Below, in pieces: positions 26,414 through 33,798 of a stretch of 33,798 bases of DNA; within the stretch, counting starts at the first letter, position 1; each line of letters starts with the position of its first letter. This DNA is from Acidobacteriaceae bacterium (GTDB taxonomy: Bacteria; Acidobacteriota; Terriglobia; Bryobacterales; Bryobacteraceae). Under the pieces are notes generated by a model that ran no database searches, had not been told where the DNA came from, and worked only from the letters and a program-made list of their open reading frames with translations. The stretch covers positions 1-33,798 of the forward strand of contig JAFATG010000322.1 of the NCBI GenBank assembly GCA_019244055.1. The letters are read 5' to 3'. The position numbers and the translations under genes were made by a program.

Positions 26414-27163
26414 ATGCCGGAATCCAGACCCGACGGCCCACAGCGAGCGGCGCAGTTTCCCACTACCTCGTGGTCTGCGATCGTAAGTGCGCGGAGTCCA
26501 TGCAACGAGATATCCAGTGAGGCCCTCGGTAGACTTTGCAGCAGCTACTGGTATCCGGTGTTTGCCTTCATTCGCCGGAAAGGATTGGATTCAGACCGGG
26601 CGCGCGACTGCACACAGGATTTCTTCATGGCGCTGTTGGAGAAGAATTATCTGGCCGACATCGACAGCTCGAAGGGGAAATTCCGGTCGTTTTTGCTAGC
26701 GGCGGCGAGCCATTTTGTCGCCAACTCGCTCGATGCTGAAAGGGCACAGAAGCGCGGCGGGGGCCGGCAATTCCTTCCACTCGAAGCGGAAAAGGACGCG
26801 CGCGTTTACCGCAACGAACCCGCACATGCTCTCACGCCCGAGGCGTTGTTTGAATATCAATGGGCTGCGAATCTGCTCCAGCGGAGCTTGAACCGATTAC
26901 GCGCCGATTACCCGGACCAAGAGTTCGAGTTGTTGAAGCCGTTCCTGGTTGGTGAAGCGGCTCGCGGGGATGGTGGTGCGGCAGCGGCGCAGCTTGGGGT
27001 GTCCGAGGGTGCATTCAAGGTAGCGATCCACCGACTGCGAAAACGCTACGCGAAAGTACTCCGGGCAGAGGTGGCCGAAACTGTAGCCGATCCGGGTCAA
27101 GTGGAGGATGAGATCCGATATCTGCTCAACGTTTTGGCGCGGAGTCATAAGGAAGCGTTGTAA
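26414..27163 (+). CDS. ECF-family RNA polymerase sigma factor
   Basis: 249 aa. It starts with QFPTTSWSAIV, the N-terminal motif of the planctomycete/acidobacterial ECF-like sigma factors linked to Ser/Thr kinases. The sigma-2 region is at about 35-115 (LCSSYWYPVFAFIRRKG, ARDCTQDFFMALLEK, GKFRSFLLAAASHFVANSLDAERA). The sigma-4 region is at about 150-225, with recognition helix QLGVSEGAFKVAIHRLRKRY. A C-terminal extension (VEDEIRYLLNVL) resembles that seen in this group. No anti-sigma factor lies nearby. The kinase gene 21 bp upstream probably controls it by phosphorylation; this is inferred from family precedent and linkage. The separation suggests one transcript. Confidence 0.93.
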   Translation: MPESRPDGPQRAAQFPTTSWSAIVSARSPCNEISSEALGRLCSSYWYPVFAFIRRKGLDSDRARDCTQDFFMALLEKNYLADIDSSKGKFRSFLLAAASHFVANSLDAERAQKRGGGRQFLPLEAEKDARVYRNEPAHALTPEALFEYQWAANLLQRSLNRLRADYPDQEFELLKPFLVGEAARGDGGAAAAQLGVSEGAFKVAIHRLRKRYAKVLRAEVAETVADPGQVEDEIRYLLNVLARSHKEAL

Positions 27164-27234
27164 CCAGTGGGTGCATCGCCCTTCGGAATTGTATGGACGT
27201 GTCATCTGTCGAAGTTTGCTTCGGACAATCCGTA

Positions 27235-27513
27235 TTATTTGCGCAGCGTTGCATGAAAGGTAACCGTTGCGCGTAGGCCTTGCGCAGCGCCCCAGCGCGC
27301 TTCTCCCAGAATGGCCGCATTCAGGTCCGTATCGAACCCGACGGGAACGCCTAATGCATTTCGAACGGCACCGAGAACGTCGTTAACGGTGATGTCGGGT
27401 GAAGAGGTGGGAAACTGGTCCGTTTCCAGATCTTCGGGGCCGGTGCCGATGCCGCAAACAAACTTAGTGCCACCCGCTTCTATACCGCCGAACATGCTCT
27501 TGAGTATATGCAA
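27235..27513 (-). pseudogene. Truncated, internally deleted ROK kinase copy
   Basis: The frame starts like the intact ROK kinase (MFGGIEAGGTKFVCGIG) up to SSPDITVN. It then lacks about 50 residues that contain the middle of the N-terminal lobe, resumes at VRNALGVPVGFDTDLNAAILGEARWGAAQGL, and ends in the unrelated RATVTFHATLRK. The phosphate loop and the second lobe with the zinc site are gone, so it cannot be a working kinase. The 5' 117 bp are identical to the intact gene at 23290-23406. The next matching block is only about 90% identical. It lies downstream of the sigma gene, on the opposite strand. Confidence 0.9.
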
Positions 27514-27514
27514 G
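27398..27514. repeat. Direct repeat, copy B (5' end of the broken ROK kinase copy)
   Basis: 117 bp identical to 23290-23406 and in the same orientation. Outside this block, the flanks on the start-codon side (after 23406 and 27514) show no similarity. Confidence 0.9.
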
Positions 27515-27540
27515 TGACGGTCCGACAGTGGACCAGGAGC

Positions 27541-27888
27541 CTACGTTCCGGCGGCGCGAAAATACCGGTTCGCCTGCGGACGAAACAGGAAATAAGCAAT
27601 CGCGATGAACAGCAGAGTATGTACCAGCAACTCGGACCAGGGATGAAAGATGCTCAGGACAACATGGAATGCCATCCAGGCAATTGCGAGCCAGCGCGCC
27701 CAGTTACTGCCGCGGAGCAGATAGATTCCGGACAAGATCGCTGTGAGTTCGGTGAGAACAATCCAGACAATGTCGTATTGAAACGGATGCTGCGGCTTGA
27801 ATTCGGCGAGGTGAAAAGCAAGGGCGATCACACCAACCACGACATATAAACAGCCGATCAGGATTACAGAGAGTGGACGCTTGTTCAT
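27541..27888 (-). CDS. Small integral membrane protein of unknown function
   Basis: 115 aa with four hydrophobic segments: SVILIGCLYVVVGVIALAF (~7-25), IVWIVLTELTAILSGIYLL (~41-60), WARWLAIAWMAFHVVLSIF (~63-81) and LLVHTLLFIAIAYFLF (~87-102). The tail is basic (RPQANRYFRAAGT). There is no catalytic motif. The segment pattern resembles small membrane proteins found widely in Acidobacteriota, but I cannot name a family. GAGG sits 5 bp before ATG 27888. It is divergent from the isomerase gene across a 59-bp gap containing a perfect 12-bp inverted repeat, one arm of which covers this start codon. Confidence 0.8.
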   Translation of the reverse strand: MNKRPLSVILIGCLYVVVGVIALAFHLAEFKPQHPFQYDIVWIVLTELTAILSGIYLLRGSNWARWLAIAWMAFHVVLSIFHPWSELLVHTLLFIAIAYFLFRPQANRYFRAAGT

Positions 27889-27942
27889 GGAACCTCATAT
27901 GTTACTTGAGGCGTCTTCCCTACACATGATAGGTTCCATGAA
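27884..27942. repeat. Inverted repeat between divergent genes, candidate operator or attenuator
   Basis: TTCATGGAACCT (27884-27895) and AGGTTCCATGAA (27931-27942) are exact inverted copies separated by 35 bp. The left arm covers the start of the membrane-protein gene on the minus strand. The right arm lies 5 bp before the isomerase ATG at 27948. Either a dimeric regulator site for both genes, or RNA pairing, would be consistent. The arms each contain AGGTTCCATGAA, that is, a ribosome-site-like AGG followed by ATG, so one may derive from the other. Confidence 0.5.
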
Positions 27943-27947
27943 GATCA

Positions 27948-29381
27948 ATGGGACAAGAGCTAGGTCAGGTCACGGTCGGGCTATTCAGTATTGGACTGGA
28001 CGTTTATTGGTCACAATTCGAGGGTCTGAAAGAGCGCCTTCAGCAATACAACAAGTCGGTAGCAGCTCGCCTCGCCCGAAGCGGGGCCCGGGTTCTTAAT
28101 TTAGGACTGATCGATACACTTGAAGTCGCCGTTGCTGCAGGGCACCAGTTTCGGCAAGGCGATGTGGATTTGATTTTTCTCCACGCTGCGACATACGCGC
28201 TCTCTTCAACTGTGTTGCCGGTCATCAGGCGCGCAAAGGTACCAGTAATCATCCTCAATCTTGCGCCTGGACCCGCGATTGATTACGTCGCCTTCAACCA
28301 AATGCGGGACCGACGACAAATGACAGGAGAATGGCTGGCTTGGTGTGGAGCTTGTCCGGTACCGGAGATCGCCAATGTGTTCAGACGCTGCGCCATTCCC
28401 TTTCATCAGGTAACAGGCACGTTGGAAGACGAACTGGCCTGGCGCGAAATTCATGACTGGGTGCAAGCCGCGGCGGCAGCATACACAATGGAGCACAACC
28501 GCCTGGGATTGATGGGTCATTATTACGGCGGGATGTTAGACATTTACTCCGACCTAACCCAGCACTATGCGACCTTCGGGGGACACATCGAAATGATCGA
28601 AGTCGATGAGCTTGCAGCGTTGTGCGACAGTGTGACCCATCCCGAGATCGACCAACGTATCGCCTATTTTTTCGAAGCGTTCGATGTGCAACCGGATTGC
28701 GGGCACGCCGAACTCGAGAGAGCAGCAATCACCTCGGTTGCCCTGGATAGGCTCGTCGAAAAGCATGGGCTCGGATCTATGGCCTACTACTACAAAGGGA
28801 CAGGAAACGAGGCGAACGAAGACGTTATCAGCTCTATCATTCTCGGCAACAGCCTGCTGACTGCGCGTGGGATTCCGATCGCGGGCGAGTACGAGGTGAA
28901 GAACGTGCAAGCGATGAAGATCATGGACAGCTTTGGCGCGGGCGGTTCTTTTTCGGAATACTACGCCACAGATTTCAATGACGACGTGGTGCTTTGGGGT
29001 CACGATGGTCCAGGTCACTTGGCGATTGCAGAGGGGAAGGCAAAAGTAAAGCCGCTTCGCGTGTATCACGGAAAGTTTGGTCGAGGCTTATCGGTGGAGA
29101 TGTCGGTGAGAAATGGACCAGTGACATTCTTGTCGGTGGTGGATTCAGGGAGTGGCCGCTTGAAGCTCCTGATAGCGGAGGGCGACTCCGTTCCCGGGCC
29201 GATTCTTGAAATCGGCAATACAAACAGCAGGTATCGATTTCAAATTGGCGCCCGGAGGTTCATAAACGAGTGGAACGCCCAGGGACCCGCTCATCACTGC
29301 GCGATCGGGGTTGGACATATTGCCGAGAAGTTAAAGAAGTTCGGAGCGCTGCTCGGATTGGAGGCGATTCAGATTTGCTAG
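27948..29381 (+). CDS. L-arabinose/L-fucose isomerase-family protein
   Basis: 477 aa, a typical length for arabinose isomerases. The N-terminal Rossmann-like part has VDLIFLHAATYALSSTVLPVIRRAKVPVIILNLAP. Candidate metal/active-site residues align with AraA: Glu in KGTGNEANED, Glu in IAGEYEVKNVQAMKIMDSFGAG, His in LWGHDGPGH, and His in GPAHHCAIGVGHIAEKL. It should interconvert an aldose and a ketose with Mn or another divalent metal. The exact sugar is not readable, because the central stretch diverges from true AraA. ATG 27948 is used; an ATG at 27938 is out of frame. The glycosidase gene starts inside its last codons, so the two are probably coupled. Confidence 0.88.
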   Translation: MGQELGQVTVGLFSIGLDVYWSQFEGLKERLQQYNKSVAARLARSGARVLNLGLIDTLEVAVAAGHQFRQGDVDLIFLHAATYALSSTVLPVIRRAKVPVIILNLAPGPAIDYVAFNQMRDRRQMTGEWLAWCGACPVPEIANVFRRCAIPFHQVTGTLEDELAWREIHDWVQAAAAAYTMEHNRLGLMGHYYGGMLDIYSDLTQHYATFGGHIEMIEVDELAALCDSVTHPEIDQRIAYFFEAFDVQPDCGHAELERAAITSVALDRLVEKHGLGSMAYYYKGTGNEANEDVISSIILGNSLLTARGIPIAGEYEVKNVQAMKIMDSFGAGGSFSEYYATDFNDDVVLWGHDGPGHLAIAEGKAKVKPLRVYHGKFGRGLSVEMSVRNGPVTFLSVVDSGSGRLKLLIAEGDSVPGPILEIGNTNSRYRFQIGARRFINEWNAQGPAHHCAIGVGHIAEKLKKFGALLGLEAIQIC

Positions 29382-30940
29382 CCCTTACTGTCCGGAAATC
29401 GGCGCAGCTTCGGGGCCGATATTCGACACGCGCGTGGGTTGCAGCTCTTGCTCTTTACTGTGCAGTGGGCGCGGGCGGTAGCATTGCGTGTGGCCAGACC
29501 CCACAGGCCAAAATCGACATCGATTGGAATAAGACCATCATTGTTTCGAAATCGACCCCGACGCTTCAGGTAGTAACGAACCCGATGCTGAACCCGGGTT
29601 CGTCGATTCATGATGCTTCCTTCGCAGCGCTTAAGGAGCTCGGGGCTGATTATGTGAGATACGTGCCCTGGCTCCCCTATCCGAAAATTGCTGTGGCCGA
29701 GCTGGAGCCACCGACGAAGGAAAAGACGTTTTGGGATTTTACTTACGCTGATCCGGTAACCAAGGACTTTCTCGCAGCCACCGCAGGTCACTCGATCATA
29801 GTAAATTTCAGCACGATTCCGGCGTGGATGTTCAAGACTGCGCAACCGGTCAAATACCCTGATGACCCCAACCAAGTGTTCTGGGACTACACGCAAGGCA
29901 CAGAGTTGCGTGATCCAAGCGGCAAAGAGCTTGGCGATTACTTTGGGCGACTCGTGAGCTGGTACACAAAAGGCGGTTTCACAGATGAGAACGGCAAACG
30001 GCACGAATCGGGCTACAACTACAAATTCCCGTGCTGGGAGGTTCTGAACGAGGTGGACTCGGAGCACAAGACCACACCGGAGGACTACACACGCCGCTAC
30101 GATGCGATTGTACGGGCTATTCACGCGGTGAGTCCGGATACCAAGTTCATGGGCTTGGCGCTCGCATATCCGGGTGCAAACCCGAAATATTTCGAATATT
30201 TCTTAAATCCAAAGAACCACAAGCAGGGCACGTCGGTCGATTTCATCTCCTTCCACTTCTATGCTTCACCGGCTCTCGATGAGGATTTGAACGGCTGGCA
30301 GCATACATTTTTTAATCAGGCAGAGGGATTTCTTGCCACGACGCGCTTCATTCTCGCCATTCGGGATCGACTCTCACCTCAAACCAAGATCGACACGGAC
30401 GAACTGGGCGTCATATTGCCGACCGACAGCCTGGAGATCGCCGCAGCGAAGCCATTGCCCGATCACATCCCGCGCCGCTATTGGAACGCTGCCGCCGCGC
30501 TCTATGGCTACCTGTTCGTGGGATTATGCAAACTAGGCGTGGACGTCATTGGGGAATCGCAGCTTGTGGGCTATCCATCCCAATTTCCCAGCGTTTCGAT
30601 GATCAACTACAACACCGGGCATCCAAATGCGCGCTACTGGGTGCTGAAGATCATCAAGGATAACTTCCATCCGGGCGATAAGGTCGTCGCTAATGCGGAG
30701 CAGCCGTCCTCTTCCGACACAGGTGTAGAGATTCAGGGGTTCATAACGCCTCAAGGCAAGAAGGTGCTGTTGGTCAACAGGACTAACTCAGACAAAATGG
30801 TCACGCTTCCGCCGGAGTTCCAGCGCGCAACGTCACTGACCGTCGACGGGGCAACAGGAGATGGAGAGCCACGTCGCGAAAGCTTGAGCTCAGAGGTCAC
30901 ACTGGCACCGTTCGCTGTGACTGTGATCACGCTCAGGTAG
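29375..30940 (+). CDS. Secreted GH39-like glycoside hydrolase
   Basis: About 521 aa from TTG 29375, which overlaps the isomerase end by 7 bp and has GGAGG at 29360-29364. The N-terminus is a signal peptide with a basic n-region (RKSAQLRGRYSTR) and hydrophobic core AWVAALALYCAVGAGG; SIACGQ is only a weak lipobox. The (beta/alpha)8 domain carries the family acid/base Glu in CWEVLNEVDSEH (E226) and a candidate nucleophile in DTDELGVI (E343). Their 117-residue spacing equals that of characterised GH39 xylosidases, as I recall it. A C-terminal beta-sandwich (QGFITPQGKKVLLVNRT ...LAPFAVTVITLR) follows. Substrate likely a xyloside or iduronide-type glycan. The coding frame extends upstream to 29270, but that part overlaps the isomerase. 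Confidence 0.87.
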   Translation: MLALTVRKSAQLRGRYSTRAWVAALALYCAVGAGGSIACGQTPQAKIDIDWNKTIIVSKSTPTLQVVTNPMLNPGSSIHDASFAALKELGADYVRYVPWLPYPKIAVAELEPPTKEKTFWDFTYADPVTKDFLAATAGHSIIVNFSTIPAWMFKTAQPVKYPDDPNQVFWDYTQGTELRDPSGKELGDYFGRLVSWYTKGGFTDENGKRHESGYNYKFPCWEVLNEVDSEHKTTPEDYTRRYDAIVRAIHAVSPDTKFMGLALAYPGANPKYFEYFLNPKNHKQGTSVDFISFHFYASPALDEDLNGWQHTFFNQAEGFLATTRFILAIRDRLSPQTKIDTDELGVILPTDSLEIAAAKPLPDHIPRRYWNAAAALYGYLFVGLCKLGVDVIGESQLVGYPSQFPSVSMINYNTGHPNARYWVLKIIKDNFHPGDKVVANAEQPSSSDTGVEIQGFITPQGKKVLLVNRTNSDKMVTLPPEFQRATSLTVDGATGDGEPRRESLSSEVTLAPFAVTVITLR

Positions 30941-30944
30941 GATT

Positions 30945-31469
30945 TCAGTGTTCAAGTTTTTGTAGCAGCTTGCGGCCCCGTGCCCGCATTGCTGGCGTTC
31001 CAGTTCGTGTGAGCGAGCGAATTAGACGGATGACACTCGGACGCAGGGAAACGTCTTGGTCCGTCAGATCAGCTAATCCTTGCATAGCAGAGGCCTTAAC
31101 GATTGCACTGCGGTCCTCGAGATAGGATCGGAGAACTTCCATTATTTGGCGGCATTCTGAGTCGGTAAGCTGCAAACGTGGAACGATAACGGCAAGGTGC
31201 CATCGCACCTCTTGCTGAGTGGCCTGCGCGAGCAAAGCGAGCAAATGGATCTTGTGTGACTGCAGGCAGGTCGCCTGATCACGAGAGATCTTCTCCAGTG
31301 CGTCCGCTGCTCTCATGCAAACGCAAGCGTCCTCATCCCAGAGGCAGTCGACTAGGAACGAGACTTTTTGTGGATGCCCTTTTGCAAGATCAACGACTTC
31401 TGCCACTCTGCCGAGGGATCGGCGGTCCCCTCCGGAGAGCATAGTTCGGATGTGGCTCGTTTCTGACAC
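30945..31469 (-). CDS. HEAT-repeat-like protein
   Basis: 174 aa, all helical. It contains three to four HEAT-type helical pairs, for example KVSFLVDCLWDEDACVCMRAADALEKISRDQ and ILRSYLEDRS-type units (VLRSYLEDRSAIVKASAMQGLADLT) with the typical Asp/Arg/Val pattern and a basic end (RARGRKLLQKLEH). No enzymatic motif, signal peptide or membrane segment. HEAT repeats usually bind partner proteins. The start is GTG 31469, with ATG 31442 as alternative; neither has a ribosome site. It is convergent with the glycosidase gene, only 4 bp apart, and codirectional with the DUF362 and MR/MLE genes 59 bp upstream. Its partner is unknown. Confidence 0.78.
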   Translation of the reverse strand: MSETSHIRTMLSGGDRRSLGRVAEVVDLAKGHPQKVSFLVDCLWDEDACVCMRAADALEKISRDQATCLQSHKIHLLALLAQATQQEVRWHLAVIVPRLQLTDSECRQIMEVLRSYLEDRSAIVKASAMQGLADLTDQDVSLRPSVIRLIRSLTRTGTPAMRARGRKLLQKLEH

Positions 31470-31528
31470 GTGGAAGCGCTAGATGGATCGCTGTGAGAAG
31501 CTGCGCCACCCGCCTGATACCGAGAGTT

Positions 31529-32704
31529 CTAGGTGCGCAACTCGCTGAGCTTCTTGCCGACGGCGCCGGGTCCGAAATTGATCTTCGCGTCTTTGAGACT
31601 GAGGCCGACTACTTCGATCCGGTTCAGATCGGCGGTGCCAATACCGGCAGCTTCCGCAAGCTTCAAAGAATTGTCGCCGCGGATAAAGGGCGAGGTTCCA
31701 CGATCGACGCGCGTATCATAGCTCATCACCGCCATACCGACGGCATCGACACAAACGGGATTGCGTCCAACGATGATAACCTCCGGGGTCATTCTTTCCA
31801 AGCCGGGTAGCCAGGGCCCTTCGCCGCCGCGGACAGTCTCGACGCCATCGACAATGGCCAAGTCGATCGGTCTTATGCCGACCTGATCGACGAGGATTCG
31901 CGGGACGCGATAACCAGGATCGCGAGGCGAACTCGCATGCAGCTCGGCGTCAACTCCCGCAGGTGCTTTCGTCGTGCCCTGGTGCAACACATCGCCGCGC
32001 TCTTTGGTCGGGTTCTCATTGCCATTTACGCCGCAATCACTGCCGTAGAGCGAGCAGGGCGTGTCGCCGAAATTGTTCTTCATCGACATGGTTACGCCGG
32101 CAATCCAGTGATTCTTCAGCTTCGAGAGCGAGGCATAGACATCGCAATCCACAAAGGCGCGATTCAAATAGTACGCCGGATACATATATCCGCCCCAGGG
32201 TACTTTCAAACGGACGTACTGTTTGTAGTTGCCGAGGTTTTGGACGTTTTCCCAGTCGACCTTCGCACCCATGTTGTTTACGACGTTTACGTCGATTCCA
32301 TAACGCGCCCACAAACCGAGGTCTTGCGTTGCGGGGAAAAAGCTTTCAATGATGCGGACGCGCGTTGCTCCCGCCCGGGCGAGCAGGTGAACGGTTTTGG
32401 CGACGGTATCGCCATTAGTGCGGTACGGCAGGTCGGGTGTGAGGGGAAAGTTCTTCGGATTTCCGGTCAGATTCAACTTGAGGGCGACTGTTTTTCCGCG
32501 GACCAGCTTGTCAATCCCGCCGATCTGATCAAAAGCGGTTGAAAGATTGGCGCTGAAATCGTTGTAGTCGCGGCACCGAACTATGGCCACACGGCTGGCG
32601 GGAGGCTCGGCTCTCAGGAGGCCGGGCAAAGCCAGCGCCGCAGCGGAAGTTGCTCCAGCGGCCAGCAGGTCACGACGACTTAATACAGAACAGTCTGGCT
32701 TCAT
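31529..32704 (-). CDS. Tat-exported DUF362-domain protein
   Basis: 391 aa. The twin-arginine signal is SRRDLLAAG (R10, R11) followed by the hydrophobic stretch ATSAAALALPGLL and an AxA-like LRAEP site, so the protein should be exported folded with any cofactor. The mature part matches the DUF362 family: KTVALKLNLTGNP, TVAKTVHLLARAGATRVRIIES, DVYASLSKLKNHWIAGVTMSMKNNFG, IDLAIVDGVETVRGGEGPW and PVCVDAVGMAVMSYD. No Cys-rich 4Fe-4S cluster is present in this copy. The exact role is unknown. ATG 32704 is used because AAGGAGAGG lies just upstream; TTG 32725 would add seven residues that include this site. It is 33 bp downstream of the MR/MLE gene and likely cotranscribed. Confidence 0.9.
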   Translation of the reverse strand: MKPDCSVLSRRDLLAAGATSAAALALPGLLRAEPPASRVAIVRCRDYNDFSANLSTAFDQIGGIDKLVRGKTVALKLNLTGNPKNFPLTPDLPYRTNGDTVAKTVHLLARAGATRVRIIESFFPATQDLGLWARYGIDVNVVNNMGAKVDWENVQNLGNYKQYVRLKVPWGGYMYPAYYLNRAFVDCDVYASLSKLKNHWIAGVTMSMKNNFGDTPCSLYGSDCGVNGNENPTKERGDVLHQGTTKAPAGVDAELHASSPRDPGYRVPRILVDQVGIRPIDLAIVDGVETVRGGEGPWLPGLERMTPEVIIVGRNPVCVDAVGMAVMSYDTRVDRGTSPFIRGDNSLKLAEAAGIGTADLNRIEVVGLSLKDAKINFGPGAVGKKLSELRT

Positions 32705-32737
32705 CGTTTTCCTCTCCTTTTTCAATCGTACAGCCGT

Positions 32738-33798
32738 TCACCAGTTCGTTATGGAGCCGTCGGGACGTTGGTAGATCGGCGTCACGCGATATCGATCTTT
32801 TTCGGTGAGCTCGGCGACGAGCTGCAGCGGTTTGGTATCCAGCGTGACGCCCAAACCGGGGCGGCGGTTGGGGTACATCTTGCCATTCTTGAAATCGAAG
32901 CACTCAGGCAGATGAGGCTGTGGGGCGGGCTTTTCGCCCGTCATTTCCATCATCACGGGGCCAGAGAAGACCCCACAAGCGTGGACGAGTGCCGCCTCGG
33001 CAACCGGCCCGGTGAAGTGGGGAATCAAACCGACGTAATGCGTCTCGCAGAGCGCCTGGATCTTCATGTACTCGGTGATGCCACCGACATTCGGCAACGT
33101 CATGCGCGAATAATCAATAAGCTGCTGCTCAATTAATTCGTTCGTATCCCATTTCGAACCGAACTGCTCGCCTACTGCAATCGGGAGTTTCACTTTTTGG
33201 CGAAGCTCACGATAAACGCCGGCGTTTTCTGACCGGATCAAATCCTCGGCAAAGTATGGCTCCAACGGCTCAATCAACGTACTGAGGCGGATCGCATCCG
33301 GCGGGTCCAGACGGGTGTGATAGTCGAGTGCCCAGTCTCCGTCCGCGCCAACTCCATCGCGAATCTGAACACACATTTGGTGAGTGCGCCGGACGATTTC
33401 GTGCGAGTTGAAGCCACCCTCGCGAGGAGCATCGGCCACCGAGGCGCGATAAGCACGGAAACCGGCTTCCACGCAGGCTCGGGCAGTTTCCTGCACACTT
33501 CCCTTGTTGGGGAAGCCGGTCGAGTAGCATTCAACATGATTACGAGACATTCCGCCGAGCAGTTCGTAAACAGGAACGCCCAGAGCCTTGCCCTTAATGT
33601 CCCAGAGAGCAAGATCGAGAGCACCGAGGGCGTCGAGCTTCTCGCGTCCGGCCGGATAGAAATAGCCGCGGAACATCATTTGCCATAAATGATCGATACG
33701 CGACGGGTCTTCCCCTACGATCATGGCGGCACACTGCTTCACCGTGTCCGGCGATCCGCCTTCCCCAATGCCGATGATTCCCGCGTCGGTCTCGACGG
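32738..33798 (-). CDS. Enolase-superfamily (mandelate racemase/muconate lactonising) enzyme, 5' end outside window
   Basis: Frame open to the window end. The upstream residues (VETDAGIIGIGEGGSPDTV) are the normal N-terminal capping-domain sequence of this superfamily, so the start lies beyond 33798 and the GTG at 33742 is internal. The barrel domain shows WDIKGKALGVPVYELLGG, RAYRAS and DWALDYHTRLDP (metal-binding Asp and His), then EPYFAEDLIRSEN, LPIAVGEQFGSKWD and LPNVGGITEYMKIQALCE. The DYH-x-R pattern and the ED-x-x-x-SEN stretch resemble galactonate/mannonate-dehydratase-type members, so a sugar-acid dehydratase is likely. The substrate is not certain. Followed on the same strand by the DUF362 gene. 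Confidence 0.93.
   Translation of the reverse strand, partial: VETDAGIIGIGEGGSPDTVKQCAAMIVGEDPSRIDHLWQMMFRGYFYPAGREKLDALGALDLALWDIKGKALGVPVYELLGGMSRNHVECYSTGFPNKGSVQETARACVEAGFRAYRASVADAPREGGFNSHEIVRRTHQMCVQIRDGVGADGDWALDYHTRLDPPDAIRLSTLIEPLEPYFAEDLIRSENAGVYRELRQKVKLPIAVGEQFGSKWDTNELIEQQLIDYSRMTLPNVGGITEYMKIQALCETHYVGLIPHFTGPVAEAALVHACGVFSGPVMMEMTGEKPAPQPHLPECFDFKNGKMYPNRRPGLGVTLDTKPLQLVAELTEKDRYRVTPIYQRPDGSITNW

Noticed and set aside
29378-30124. A 248-aa minus-strand frame opposite the glycosidase
   Set aside because: Antisense to a gene with signal peptide and catalytic glutamates; no features of its own.

Overview
The window looks like a chromosomal segment of a member of the Acidobacteriota. 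This is inferred from gene types rather than from any marker search. The indicators are a MacB/FtsX-type permease of the acidobacterial 'orphan permease' kind without an ATPase, an Oar-like TonB-dependent receptor with an N-terminal carboxypeptidase-regulatory domain, a Ser/Thr kinase fused to a beta-propeller and paired with an ECF sigma factor starting with an FPTTxWS-type motif, many TTG/GTG starts, and moderately high G+C. No tRNA, rRNA, CRISPR array, transposase or phage gene was recognised.

Layout. (1) 1-2891: the end of dnaG and complete rpoD, the classic primase/housekeeping-sigma pair. (2) 2967-4975: a compact restriction-modification module inserted before nth. It has an M.PvuII-like methyltransferase on the minus strand and, divergently, a small excisionase-type HTH gene that overlaps a PD-(D/E)XK nuclease gene by ATGA. 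(3) 5058-7961: nth, a BadF/NAGK-type kinase, a small unknown protein and a PhzF-family enzyme. (4) 8142-12873: the large ADOP-type permease and a stand-alone molybdopterin oxidoreductase. (5) 12874-13928: a long gene-free stretch with hairpins and a promoter, then a DksA/TraR-family protein. (6) 14131-18488: a secreted DUF5666 protein followed by a TonB-dependent receptor with a glycine-rich insert. (7) 18501-21138: DUF47, an APC permease and an ICMT-type membrane methyltransferase. (8) 21154-23387: a sugar MFS transporter and ROK kinase in a minus-strand operon with the methyltransferase gene. (9) 23546-27163: Ser/Thr kinase and ECF sigma factor. (10) 27235-27513: a broken second copy of the ROK kinase 5' end, with a 117-bp stretch identical to the intact gene. 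The two copies therefore flank the kinase/sigma pair as direct repeats. (11) 27541-33798: a small membrane protein divergent from an arabinose/fucose-isomerase-like enzyme and a GH39-like glycosidase, then on the minus strand a HEAT-repeat protein, a Tat-exported DUF362 protein and an enolase-superfamily (MR/MLE) dehydratase running off the window end.

Functional reading. Regions 8 and 11 look like carbohydrate uptake and catabolism. The outer-membrane receptor, permeases and kinase/sigma pair are typical of a soil heterotroph that senses and imports polymers or small nutrients. The least ordinary parts are the restriction-modification module, with an HTH gene of an unusual class and a palindrome centred on its start codon, the ROK duplication around the kinase/sigma cassette, and the structured gene-free region before the DksA-like gene. 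I found no clear evidence of a wholly new system. The restriction-modification module is the best candidate for something not yet described in detail.
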